Assembly (NCBI RefSeq): GCF_012927205.1
Contig: NZ_JABBGC010000001.1
Coordinates: forward strand, 3,782,810-3,846,809
Direction: 5' to 3'
Length of the DNA: 64,000 nt
Source of the DNA: Chitinophaga fulva
Lineage (GTDB): Bacteria; Bacteroidota; Bacteroidia; Chitinophagales; Chitinophagaceae
This document shows, piece by piece, positions 24,323 through 32,744 of this stretch. The translations under genes were made by a program, and so were the position numbers. The notes beneath the pieces are model-generated. The model was given only the letters and a program-made list of their open reading frames with translations. It was not told the origin of the DNA and ran no database searches. Numbering within the stretch: position 1 is the stretch's first letter; the number at the start of each line of letters is the position of its first letter.

Positions 24323-25633
24323 TTACAGCACTTTATATTCCTGCTGGTACCAGACACCGATGGGCTCGTATTGTGTTTCGCGGCCGATGACAACCATGGG
24401 CAATGGTTGGCCGCCACTGAGAGCGAGCAGTTTCCAGAGGCTGCGGAAATCCGGCCGTAGCTGCATTTCCTGTTCCTGTTCGTCGCGCAGCCACCACTGG
24501 CCGTTGCGCTGTACCGGTGTGAGTGCCGCAATCGTATATACCTGGTCGTTATAGAGCGGCCACTGGCTGCTGACCTGTGTTTGAGCGGCCATTACGTCTG
24601 TCCAGCCGGCATGGCCGCGGAACTGATAGTCTGCCGGTGCGGCCTGCTGTGTTTTGATCAGTGCCCGCATCGGAGCGGCCGATGGGTAATAGACCAGTTC
24701 TGCCCGTACACAGCTGCCTGGTGCAGGCATCAGCTGTGTCTGCGGCTGATGGCGGATGGTAAATTGCAGCACCAGTGCCGGACGGCGCGTAGTAAGGCCG
24801 TATAGCCAATACCGTTCGGTGATGAGGCGGTCATCTTCGGTGCTTTGTTTACCGAGTACCAGCCAGGTGTCTGTTACGCCGATTTGTGTTTTAAGTTCTT
24901 CCTGTGACTGGGAGTAGCCGATAAGTGTCCGGATGTCTTGCTGGAGGGAAGGTTCCAGCTTGTCCAGATGACTATAAGCCTGCGCGGCCAGATACAGCCG
25001 CAGCAGCTGGTCCATAAAGGTCTGTTGCCAGCCTTCGCTGTAGTAGCTGATTTCAGCCATCTCCCGAAGTATGGCTGCCAGTCCGGATGCCTGTGCATCG
25101 ACCATGCGCCGGGCCATGTTTTCGCACATGTCAGCGCCTTTGTCAGGCAGACCGATAATCCCGTTGCGGATGAGGTCTTTCGTCCAGCGTACCAGCTCTT
25201 CCAGGCCATCGCTCACTTTCCGGTGCCGGGCGTCCATTCTTTTGTTTTGGGCGGCTTCATCCACCGGTTTGGCTTCTGTGGTCTGTTGCGCTTTTTTCTC
25301 TGCCTTCTCTGTGCGCTTGCTGATCCATTCCGTTACCCAGGCGGGTTGTTCCTGTTGCACAAAGGAGGCTTTCTCCCTGGCATAATATAATAAGAGGCCA
25401 ACGCCATGTTTACAGGGGAACTTACGGCTTGGGCAGCTACAGCGGAAAGCCATGGCGCCGGTGTCCACCTGTGTCTGATAGGGCTTACTGCCGCTGCCCT
25501 GGCATTCACCCCACAGGGCCGCCTCACTGAAGCCCGTACTGACCCACTTGGCCGGCTTGGCCAGCTCTTTCCCCGCTTTGCGGGACGATTCATCGGGTGC
25601 CATCGCCAGCACCTGTTCTTCCGTTAGGTCCAA
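24323..25633 (-). CDS. SWIM zinc-finger protein (YehQ-like), first gene of the MoxR-vWA operon
   Basis: 436 aa. The start is a TTG at 25633: only this start keeps LTEEQVLAMAPDESSRKAG, a block conserved in bacterial SWIM proteins of this operon type (the next ATG at 25603 would cut it). The SWIM zinc site is CSCPSRKFPCKH (Cys65, Cys67, Cys74, His76), preceded by GECQGSGSKPYQTQVD. A charged segment rich in Lys/Glu (about 106-130) follows, then a long helical C-terminal region. SWIM fingers can bind DNA or proteins. The gene heads the six-gene unit, separated from the next gene by 212 bp. Confidence 0.88.
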   Translation of the reverse strand: MDLTEEQVLAMAPDESSRKAGKELAKPAKWVSTGFSEAALWGECQGSGSKPYQTQVDTGAMAFRCSCPSRKFPCKHGVGLLLYYAREKASFVQQEQPAWVTEWISKRTEKAEKKAQQTTEAKPVDEAAQNKRMDARHRKVSDGLEELVRWTKDLIRNGIIGLPDKGADMCENMARRMVDAQASGLAAILREMAEISYYSEGWQQTFMDQLLRLYLAAQAYSHLDKLEPSLQQDIRTLIGYSQSQEELKTQIGVTDTWLVLGKQSTEDDRLITERYWLYGLTTRRPALVLQFTIRHQPQTQLMPAPGSCVRAELVYYPSAAPMRALIKTQQAAPADYQFRGHAGWTDVMAAQTQVSSQWPLYNDQVYTIAALTPVQRNGQWWLRDEQEQEMQLRPDFRSLWKLLALSGGQPLPMVVIGRETQYEPIGVWYQQEYKVL

Positions 25634-26039
25634 TTATTTAGTTATTTTATTATTGGTTATCTACTTATTTAATTTAACGGGTGGCATGCATCAAAATAGC
25701 CTAAAGTGGTTGTTGATGAACAATGCTACAAATTAAATAATTTCATAAAATAAAAGTCAAATATCGGTGAATACTACGCAATGTATATAGTAACCGCACA
25801 TTTCCCGCTTAAAAATAGTCTTCTAAAGAAAAGGTCAACGGTGATACCAATAGTTTAGATAGTGTTTGCAATTTATTCATTATCAAATATATATGATTTG
25901 TATTTAAAGTTTAGCAGTAAGTGAAGTCTTAGCGCTAGGTTAGCAGGCATGAGCGTGCGGTAAAAATTTTCCTGTGAAAAGGAACCTGATGGCAGGAAAG
26001 CAAAAATGATGAACAGACCAGGGAGTCAAGGCTGAGAAT
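25634..26039. other. Gene-free AT-rich region upstream of the SWIM operon
   Basis: 406 bp with no credible coding frame on either strand. It must hold the promoter of the SWIM-MoxR operon. One -7-like sequence on the minus strand (CAAATATA at 25884-25891, reading TATATTTG) would give a leader of about 245 nt, without a -33 match. A TTTCCTG/CAGGAAA inversion spans about 25968-25999. Confidence 0.5.
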
Positions 26040-26327
26040 CTAATAGCCGGGAATCTCTCCGCCCAGATGCCTGATCGTTGCATGCAGTAACTGTACACGC
26101 TTCAACAGATGGCTGATAGCCTCCAGTCCTTCCATATTAATCAGCAGATCGTAGTGTAAACGCATATATTTTTCAAGCAGGGGCAATTGGCCATAATCGA
26201 GGTAAGCCGTATTTTCCTCATGTGTCAACACAATCAGGCCGTGATCATCGAGGTCAAATAGGAAGGAAGTAGCTATATTGTAGTATTGACTACATTGTTC
26301 TACCGTTATTTTGTCATTGTTTTCCAT
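26040..26327 (-). CDS. CbpM-type chaperone modulator (MerR-like fold)
   Basis: 95 aa. The pattern ITVEQCSQYYNIATSFLFDLDDHGLI, with a following LTHEEN and a LEKYMRLHYDLLINMEGLEAI helix, matches CbpM/GrlA-like modulators, which bind the J domain of CbpA and inhibit its action with DnaK. No enzyme residues are expected. It starts 11 bp after the CbpA-like gene, the usual pairing, so the two are an operon on the minus strand. Confidence 0.75.
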   Translation of the reverse strand: MENNDKITVEQCSQYYNIATSFLFDLDDHGLIVLTHEENTAYLDYGQLPLLEKYMRLHYDLLINMEGLEAISHLLKRVQLLHATIRHLGGEIPGY

Positions 26328-26338
26328 ACAGCATGATT

Positions 26339-27247
26339 TTATCGTTCTTCAGATAATTGCTGGAATAGTTCTTTTTCTTTCCCGGAAAGGTTGGTGGGCA
26401 GTTTGATTTGCCAGGTAATATATAAGTCGCCAAATGCTCCTTCTTGTTTGTATACGGGAAAGCCTTTTCCTTTAAGCCGTACCGTTACCTCATTCTGTGT
26501 TTCAGGGGCGATCTTCAGTTTTACTTTTCCACCAAGTGTCTCCACTACCTGCTCCCCGCCTAACATGGCCTTGTACAGGTCCAGTGGCACGTCGCAGTAG
26601 AGGTCATTTCCTTTGCGGGTAAAATTTGTATCGTTTTTGATCCCGATGGTGATATACAGGTCGCCTTTAGGCCCGCCATTCACGCCCGGCCCGCCATAAT
26701 GGGCCAGTTTGATCTCCTGGCCGTTTTCGATGCCTGCCGGTAAGGTAATCCTGATGTTTTGCCCGTTTACGGTAAAGGTCTGTTTATGCGTTGAATACGC
26801 TTCCGTAAGCGTTACTTCAAGCTTCGCATGTATATCCTGTCCCCGGAACCGGCTTTGCCTTCCACCACCTCTGCCACCGAACATGGACGAAAAGAAATCG
26901 GAGAAATCATCACTATCCCCACTATAGGTATAGTGCTGCCCACCTCCAAACGGATTGCCCTCATACTGAGCGTGACTGCCATAAGCACTTTGCTGCCTTT
27001 TGGCTTCTTCAAACTGTTCTGCATGTTTCCAGTCCTTACCGTATTGGTCATATTTTTTACGGTTTTCCGGATCGCTGAGCACTTCGTTGGCTTCGTTGAT
27101 TTGTTGAAAAATCCTGCCAGCCTCCGGATTATCCGGGTTCAGGTCAGGATGATGTTTTCGGGCGAGTTTCCGGTATGCCTTTTTTATCTCCTCTTCAGAA
27201 GCATCTTTGTCTACACCTAAAGTTTTGTAGTAATCAATGTATTCCAT
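26339..27247 (-). CDS. CbpA-like DnaJ-class co-chaperone
   Basis: 302 aa J-protein without the zinc-finger domain of true DnaJ. The J domain (1-70) has the HPD motif His33-Pro34-Asp35 needed to stimulate DnaK. A Gly/Phe-rich linker (GNPFGGG, DFSDFFSSMFGGRGGG) covers about 95-130, and two C-terminal substrate-binding beta domains (about 135-290) include KLEVTLTEAY and RKGNDLYCDVPL. It is followed by cbpM. Start ATG 27247 gives the standard MEYIDYYKTLGVDKDA opening. Likely a cytoplasmic stress co-chaperone. Confidence 0.92.
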   Translation of the reverse strand: MEYIDYYKTLGVDKDASEEEIKKAYRKLARKHHPDLNPDNPEAGRIFQQINEANEVLSDPENRKKYDQYGKDWKHAEQFEEAKRQQSAYGSHAQYEGNPFGGGQHYTYSGDSDDFSDFFSSMFGGRGGGRQSRFRGQDIHAKLEVTLTEAYSTHKQTFTVNGQNIRITLPAGIENGQEIKLAHYGGPGVNGGPKGDLYITIGIKNDTNFTRKGNDLYCDVPLDLYKAMLGGEQVVETLGGKVKLKIAPETQNEVTVRLKGKGFPVYKQEGAFGDLYITWQIKLPTNLSGKEKELFQQLSEER

Positions 27248-27617
27248 ATCATCCCGTATTCATTTTTTAAGTTAATGGTGCTCTGTAAGCCGTGATCAGT
27301 CATGATGGTATTGAGCGGATATCTTTTTCTGTGTACTGCCGGCTTGCGATTAATAATTTACAGATAAAAATGAACTTAAGCAAAACAGATTGTCATCAAT
27401 GGAAACAGTAACACGGTAACGGATCTCAATTGTTTTTGGTATTTTTATAGTACTTCAGAAAATACTCCCGAAAAGTATACTATGACCTACTTTCCGGAGA
27501 CGAATGTGCTGGTTTCCGTTAATAATGTAGTCAGGGAAAGTAATATGCCGGCTTCAAAATGTGTAAAAATAAAAATCAGGAAACATCATCCTGATGTATA
27601 AATGCAAAGCAGTTTCT
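27248..27617. other. Intergenic region between cbpA-like and DyP genes
   Basis: About 370 bp between divergently transcribed genes; it must hold both promoters. I see no exact TAnnTTTG paired with a -33 element. A short inversion GAAAATACTCCCGAAAAGTATAC lies around 27457-27479. No RNA gene or coding frame is evident. Confidence 0.4.
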
Positions 27618-28547
27618 ATGACAGCATCTCAAAATGTTCTTGACTATCAGGGTAATAATACAATATTTTTGGTATGGCTTTTTAAGCCGCAAGTGGAACC
27701 CAAAGAAGCGTTTATGCGCGTTTGCGCGCTGGTAGAAAATCTAAACAATTCGGGGCAGACCCGTTTTCCGGATTCCGGGGCTACCTGTGTAATGGCTATC
27801 GGACATGATGCCTGGCTGAGGCTTGGTTTGCCGAAGCCGCTTCCGAAAGAACTTGAAAATTTTCAGCCTATTGTCGGCGCCAAACACAGTGCAGTGGCCA
27901 CTACCGGCGATCTTCATTTTCATATAAAAGGTAGTGGGCCGGCTATTTGCCTTGATATGACTGCGGCAATTACGGAAGTGCTTAGTACAGTTGCTGATTG
28001 CACGGAAGAGGTACACGGTTTCAGGTACTGGGACGGGCGGTCGATACTGGGTTTTGTAGATGGTACAGAAAACCCTCACGGTAAAGAGCGGGTTGAGTTT
28101 GGCTTAATCGGTGAGGAAGATGCTGCCTATGAAAATGGCAGTTACCTTTTTGTACAGAAGTATATACACAATCTAACGGCTTTTAAGTCTTTAACTGTTG
28201 AAGAGCAGGAGAGGGTGTTTGGCCGTTACAAGATGAGCGATATAGAAATGCCGGATAATATCAAGCCGGCCAATTCGCATATTGCGCTGGCCAATGTGGG
28301 GGATGATCTGAAAATTATCCGTGATAATATGCCGTTCGGCAATATGGCGACAAATGAAATGGGGACTTATTTTATTGCCTATGCGCGCACTTTTAGTACG
28401 GTAAAGAAGATGCTGGACAATATGTTTGTAGGACTGCCGCCGGGTAATTATGACCGGTTGCTGGACTTTAGCACCCCTCAGACGGGCACCTTGTTTTTTG
28501 CCCCATCAGCTACTTTTATTTCCGCTGTGGCAGCTGGGGATATATAA
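27618..28547 (+). CDS. DyP-type heme peroxidase
   Basis: About 309 aa from ATG 27618 (an upstream ATG at 27594 would add eight residues; the chosen start puts MTASQNVLDYQ first). Diagnostic residues, numbered from the longer start: GFVDGTENP with the distal Asp156 of the GxxDG motif, proximal heme ligand His229 in PANSHIALAN, and catalytic Arg243 near MPFG. No Tat or Sec signal is present, so it is cytoplasmic, most like class B/YfeX-type enzymes. DyP peroxidases oxidise dyes, phenolics or porphyrins with H2O2. No encapsulin gene is adjacent. Its stop overlaps the terminator of the convergent suf operon. Confidence 0.9.
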   Translation: MTASQNVLDYQGNNTIFLVWLFKPQVEPKEAFMRVCALVENLNNSGQTRFPDSGATCVMAIGHDAWLRLGLPKPLPKELENFQPIVGAKHSAVATTGDLHFHIKGSGPAICLDMTAAITEVLSTVADCTEEVHGFRYWDGRSILGFVDGTENPHGKERVEFGLIGEEDAAYENGSYLFVQKYIHNLTAFKSLTVEEQERVFGRYKMSDIEMPDNIKPANSHIALANVGDDLKIIRDNMPFGNMATNEMGTYFIAYARTFSTVKKMLDNMFVGLPPGNYDRLLDFSTPQTGTLFFAPSATFISAVAAGDI

Positions 28548-28589
28548 AAAAAGCATTTCCAGGGAGAATAATAAACTACCTGGAAATGC
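28546..28589 (-). terminator. Intrinsic terminator of the suf operon
   Basis: GCATTTCCAGG (28553-28563) pairs perfectly with CCTGGAAATGC (28579-28589), 11 bp with a 15-nt loop. Read on the minus strand it is followed by seven T residues (plus-strand A run 28546-28552). It is 9 bp beyond the stop of the last suf gene and overlaps the DyP stop codon. Confidence 0.82.
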
Positions 28590-28597
28590 GTATGGAT

Positions 28598-28912
28598 TTA
28601 AAGAAAACCAAGTTCCAGTTTGGCTTCTTCGCTCATCATTTCTTTGGACCATGGTGGATCAAAAGTAAGGTGTACATCCACCTCTGACACGCCTTCGATA
28701 TTGCGTACTTTTTCATCCACTTCGCGGATGATATCACCGGCAACAGGGCATCCGGGAGCGGTGAGCGTCATATCAATGCCGATGCGGTTGTTCTCTTTGA
28801 TCTTGATGGCGTATACCAGCCCCAGTTCCCAGATGTTGACAGGGATTTCCGGGTCGTATACGGTTTTCAGCTGTTCTTCTATCTTTTCCCTTAATGTTGC
28901 TTCTTCGCTCAT
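28598..28912 (-). CDS. SufT/MIP18-type DUF59 protein
   Basis: 104 aa. The core DPEIPVNIWELGLVY followed by MTLTAPGCPVAGDI, with conserved Cys55, and a VDVHLTFDPPWSKEMMSEEA tail matches the MIP18/PaaD/SufT family. These proteins help mature Fe-S enzymes, downstream of scaffold assembly. As last gene of the suf operon, overlapping sufE by four bases (ATGA), it most likely acts as SufT. The DPPW motif and Cys55 are intact. Confidence 0.88.
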   Translation of the reverse strand: MSEEATLREKIEEQLKTVYDPEIPVNIWELGLVYAIKIKENNRIGIDMTLTAPGCPVAGDIIREVDEKVRNIEGVSEVDVHLTFDPPWSKEMMSEEAKLELGFL

Positions 28913-29337
28913 GACTGGTTTGTTTTTGCCTGGTAGGCTACTGCATAAAGTTTCATCTGTTTGAGCATGCTCAGCAACCCGTTGGAGCGGGTGGGAGAGA
29001 GGTGGCTGCTCAGGCCGATGTCATTGATAAAGTAGATGTCCGCGGTGGCTATCTCTTTGGGAGTATGTCCGGAAAGCACATAAATCATCAGGCTTACAAG
29101 TCCTTTGGTGATCACGGCATCGCTATCGGCGGTGAACAACAGTTTTCCGTCCCTGAGCTCAGTGTGCAGCCACACGCGTGACTGACAGCCTTTGATCAGG
29201 TTTTCCGGTGTCTTGTATTCTTCTGCAATAAGCGGCAAATCCTTGCCCAGTTGGATAATATATTCATACTTATCCTCCCAGTTGCTCATTACTTCAAAGT
29301 CGGACTTTATTTCATCCTGTCTTTCATTGATCGTCAT
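28909..29337 (-). CDS. sufE: SufE, sulfur acceptor for SufS
   Basis: 142 aa. The active cysteine is Cys51 in IKGCQSRVWL, which takes persulfide from the cysteine desulfurase SufS and passes it to the SufBCD scaffold. The C-terminal IGLSSHLSPTRSNGL segment is also typical. The gene lies between sufS (15 bp) and sufT-like (4-bp overlap), so all three are translated together. Cytoplasmic. Length is normal for SufE. Confidence 0.93.
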   Translation of the reverse strand: MTINERQDEIKSDFEVMSNWEDKYEYIIQLGKDLPLIAEEYKTPENLIKGCQSRVWLHTELRDGKLLFTADSDAVITKGLVSLMIYVLSGHTPKEIATADIYFINDIGLSSHLSPTRSNGLLSMLKQMKLYAVAYQAKTNQS

Positions 29338-29352
29338 AATAATAGTCTCCTT

Positions 29353-30600
29353 TTACCGCAGCATGGACACAGCCCGATTGATACCGGCTACCAGCTTGTC
29401 AATGTCTTCCTTCGTATTATAGAAGGTGAGCGATGCACGAACAGTGCCGGGGATTTTAAACTCATCCATCAGCGGTTCGCAGCAGTGGTGCCCTGTTCTT
29501 ACGGCTATCCCTTGCTGGTCCAGTAATTCACCGAGGTCAAACGGGTGAATGTCGTGTATCAGGAAGGAGATGGCGCCGCTTCTGCGGGCGGCATCGCCGA
29601 TGAAGCGGATACCGTCTATCTGCCGCAGTTGCTCCAGTGCATAGGCCTGCAATTGTTCTTCCCATTGCTGGATTTTGTCGAGGCCTACCTGCTGCAAGTA
29701 TCTGATTGCTGCCCCTAAACCGATGGCGCCTGCGATATGTGGTGTGCCGGCTTCAAATTTATAAGGCAGTTCGTTATAGGTAGTTTTGGCAAAAGTAACG
29801 GTCTTGATCATATCACCGCCACCCTGGTAGGGAGGCAGTTTGTTCAGCCATTCGGTGGTACCGTAGAGTACTCCGATGCCGGTGGGACCGTAAATTTTAT
29901 GTCCGGAGAAAACGAGGAAATCCACCTGCAGGGCCTGCACGTCGATGCTCATATGCTGGATGGCCTGTGCGGCGTCCAGCAGTACGGGGATCTTACGGGC
30001 ATGCGCCTGAGCAATGATTTCTTCTACCGGGTTGATGGTACCCATCGTATTGGAAACATACGTTACTGCTATCATTTTCACCGTGTCGTCGAGCAGGGCG
30101 GAGAACGCGTCCATTTTCAGTTCACCCTTTTCATTGATAGGGATCACTTTCAGGGTAGCGCCACTTTCCTCACAGGCCATCTGCCAGGGAACGATGTTGG
30201 AGTGGTGTTCCATGGCGGAGATGATCACACTGTCGCCTTCCTTCAGGAAACGGCGGCACATGGTATTGGCCACCAGGTTGATCCCGTCGGTAGTGCCTTT
30301 GGTGAAGATCACCTCATGGCTATGCGCTGCATTGATAAAGCCGGCAACAATTTCGCGGGCTTTCTCGTAGGCGTTGGTGGCTTCCTGGCTCAGATGGTGA
30401 ACGCCGCGGTGCACATTGCTGTTATATTCTTCGTAATACCGGGCTTCTGTTTCTATAACCGTCAGCGGTTTCTGCGTGGTAGCTCCGTTATCGAGGTATA
30501 CCAGCGGTTTGCCGTGCACCAGTTCCTGCAGGATGGGGAAGTCCCTCCTGACCTGCTTTACGTCCAGGGCTGTGGTTTCTATGTTAGCAATATGTTCCAT
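29353..30600 (-). CDS. sufS: SufS cysteine desulfurase
   Basis: 415 aa fold-type I PLP enzyme. PLP lysine Lys235 is in SGHKIYGPTG, the ring-stacking His132 in AMEHHSN, and catalytic Cys373 or Cys374 in RTGHHCCEP. The short active-site loop and partnership with SufE mark it as group II (SufS) rather than IscS. It removes sulfur from L-cysteine for Fe-S clusters. Gaps are 11 bp to sufD and 15 bp to sufE. Start ATG 30600 gives a typical N-terminus. Confidence 0.95.
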   Translation of the reverse strand: MEHIANIETTALDVKQVRRDFPILQELVHGKPLVYLDNGATTQKPLTVIETEARYYEEYNSNVHRGVHHLSQEATNAYEKAREIVAGFINAAHSHEVIFTKGTTDGINLVANTMCRRFLKEGDSVIISAMEHHSNIVPWQMACEESGATLKVIPINEKGELKMDAFSALLDDTVKMIAVTYVSNTMGTINPVEEIIAQAHARKIPVLLDAAQAIQHMSIDVQALQVDFLVFSGHKIYGPTGIGVLYGTTEWLNKLPPYQGGGDMIKTVTFAKTTYNELPYKFEAGTPHIAGAIGLGAAIRYLQQVGLDKIQQWEEQLQAYALEQLRQIDGIRFIGDAARRSGAISFLIHDIHPFDLGELLDQQGIAVRTGHHCCEPLMDEFKIPGTVRASLTFYNTKEDIDKLVAGINRAVSMLR

Positions 30601-30611
30601 TGGATCGGTAA

Positions 30612-31922
30612 TTAGTTGTTCATGATGGCGGCAATCTGTTCCTGCAGGTAATGTTGCAGGGCAGGTACCTTCACTTCGTCTGTAATATCATGGGAGAAGG
30701 CATTTACCATCAGTGCTTTGGCAGCATCTTCTCCGATACCACGGGAGCGCAGGTAGAACATGGATTCTTCGCTGAACTGTCCGGCGGTGAAACCGTGGCT
30801 GCATTTTACGTCGTCCGCATAAATTTCCAGCTGCGGTTGAGAGTTGATATCTGCTTTGGCGCCCAGCAGCAGGTTGTTGTTCTGCTGGAAGGCGTTGGTT
30901 TTCTGCGCTTCCTGGTGTACAAGGATCCTGCCGGTGAAAACGCCGTCGGCGCTGTCGAGCAGTACACCTTTGTACAGTTCGTTGCTGTTGCAGTTAGGCA
31001 TGATGTGGTCCATGAAAGTATGGTTGTCTACATGCTGACTGCCATTGGCAATGTACAGGCCGTTCAGGTTCGTTTCCGTATAGCTGCCATTGAGTGCCAC
31101 GCTCAGGTTGTTGCGGGTGAACGGGGTACCGGGCAGGGTAAAGTTAAAATGATGGTAACGGCTGTTGGCCTGTTGCTGGGCGGCGGTAGTATGCACTTCA
31201 CGGAAGTGCTGGTCGCCCTGCTGAATATTGTAATGCCACAGTTCCGCGTTGTCTTCCACTACTGTTTCCAGTACGCTGTTGGCGAAAGTCACCACGTTGG
31301 CGTCCGGATGAACGGAGCTTTCGATGATGGTAGCGGCAGCATTCCTGTTCAGCACCCACAGGTGGCGGGGCTGGATAAAGGCATGCTGTGCGGCAGTGTA
31401 TACATGAACGATATGTACCGGTTTATCGATCACCGTGTTGGTTGCCAGTTCTATAAACAGACCGTCAGCGAAGAGGGCTGTATTAAGGGTGGCCAGTGAT
31501 TCCTGGGCCAGGTGGTGTTGTTTGTTGAACCACTTGGTGAAACCGGGTGCTTGTGTGTGGGCGCTGAGGGCACCGATGGTAATACCTTTACCGGTGGGCA
31601 GTTCGGAATGATCTGCCTGCAGCTGGCCGTTTACCAGCACAATGCGGTAGCAGTCCAGCTCCGGGATGGCAGCCTGGGCTACCACGGAGGCAGGTACTGT
31701 AGTGGTGGCATACAACAGTTCATAAGGGAATTCCTTAAGATAACGTTGTATGTTGGAATAACGCCATGCTTCTGTTTTCAGTGTGGGAAGACCCAACACA
31801 GAGAAGCGTTCCAGAGCCTCCCGGCGGATGCCTTGCAGATCGTCCTGCGCCTGGCAGGTCGATAATGCGTTCACATCGGTGGTTAACGCCTGGTAAAAAG
31901 GCAATGTAATATCACTCGTCAT
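30612..31922 (-). CDS. sufD: SufD, Fe-S scaffold subunit
   Basis: 436 aa. The N-terminal helical region is followed by the right-handed beta-helix core typical of SufB/SufD, with HTFMDHIMPNCNSNELYKG, EIYADDVKCSHGFTAGQ (conserved Cys and His of SufD) and a C-terminal YLRSRGIGEDAAKALMVNAF helix pair. SufD partners SufB and SufC in the SufBC2D scaffold and helps iron acquisition. It lies 13 bp after sufC and 11 bp before sufS. Cytoplasmic. Confidence 0.93.
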   Translation of the reverse strand: MTSDITLPFYQALTTDVNALSTCQAQDDLQGIRREALERFSVLGLPTLKTEAWRYSNIQRYLKEFPYELLYATTTVPASVVAQAAIPELDCYRIVLVNGQLQADHSELPTGKGITIGALSAHTQAPGFTKWFNKQHHLAQESLATLNTALFADGLFIELATNTVIDKPVHIVHVYTAAQHAFIQPRHLWVLNRNAAATIIESSVHPDANVVTFANSVLETVVEDNAELWHYNIQQGDQHFREVHTTAAQQQANSRYHHFNFTLPGTPFTRNNLSVALNGSYTETNLNGLYIANGSQHVDNHTFMDHIMPNCNSNELYKGVLLDSADGVFTGRILVHQEAQKTNAFQQNNNLLLGAKADINSQPQLEIYADDVKCSHGFTAGQFSEESMFYLRSRGIGEDAAKALMVNAFSHDITDEVKVPALQHYLQEQIAAIMNN

Positions 31923-31935
31923 AATGGTATGCTTC

Positions 31936-32700
31936 TTATACTGATTCTTTCAAATGTAACTCTTCCTTCAGCCAGTCGTAGCCTCTTTCTTCCAGTTCCA
32001 GGGCCAGTTCCTTGGTACCGGTTTTGATGATACGGCCGTTGTACAGTACGTGTACAAAGTCAGGCACGATGTACTCCAGCAAACGCTGGTAGTGGGTGAT
32101 GACTACGAAAGATTTTTCTGCGTCGCGGAGTTTGTTCACGCCGTTGGAAACGATACGCAGCGCGTCGATATCCAGACCGGAGTCTGTTTCGTCCAGGATG
32201 GCCAGTTGAGGGTCCAGCATGGCCAGTTGGAATATTTCGTTGCGTTTCTTTTCACCGCCGCTGAAACCTTCATTCAGGGAGCGGTTCATCAGGTTGGCGT
32301 TAAAGTCTACCAGCTGTTGTTTCTCTTTGGTCAGTTTCAGGAAGTCACGGCCTTCAATGGCAGGCAGGCCTTTATAGGTCCTGATTTCATTGAGGGCTGT
32401 TTTCAGAAAGTTCAGGTTGGATACGCCCGGAATTTCAACAGGATATTGAAAAGCCAGGAATACGCCTTCACGGGCACGGTCTTCGGGAGACAGGTCCAGC
32501 AGGTTTTTACCATTGAACCATACTTCCCCTTCGGTAACGGTATAGTTTTCACGGCCTGCGAGCACGGAGGCCAGGGAACTTTTGCCGGAACCGTTAGGGC
32601 CCATGATGGCATGTGTTTCGCCTTTACCTATTTCGAGGTTAATGCCTTTCAGAATTTGTTTCCCTTCTACTTCTGCGTGCAGATTTTTAATCGTCAGCAT
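31936..32700 (-). CDS. sufC: SufC, ATPase of the SufBCD scaffold
   Basis: 254 aa ABC-type ATPase. Walker A GPNGSGKS (34-41, Lys40), Q-loop FQYPVEIPG (about 84-92), signature FSGGEKKR (146-153), Walker B LAILDE (Asp170-Glu171), and the switch His in VVITHYQRLL. It has no membrane partner; ATP hydrolysis drives SufB-SufD rearrangement. It lies 44 bp after sufB and 13 bp before sufD. Confidence 0.96.
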   Translation of the reverse strand: MLTIKNLHAEVEGKQILKGINLEIGKGETHAIMGPNGSGKSSLASVLAGRENYTVTEGEVWFNGKNLLDLSPEDRAREGVFLAFQYPVEIPGVSNLNFLKTALNEIRTYKGLPAIEGRDFLKLTKEKQQLVDFNANLMNRSLNEGFSGGEKKRNEIFQLAMLDPQLAILDETDSGLDIDALRIVSNGVNKLRDAEKSFVVITHYQRLLEYIVPDFVHVLYNGRIIKTGTKELALELEERGYDWLKEELHLKESV

Positions 32701-32744
32701 GATTGTTTTATTTCGTTCTGTATGTAGTTAATTGGATAAGCGAA

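Noticed and set aside
25884..25891. TATATTTG on the minus strand as promoter of the SWIM operon
   Set aside because: No -33 partner and a 245-nt leader; left as a possibility in the intergenic note rather than called.
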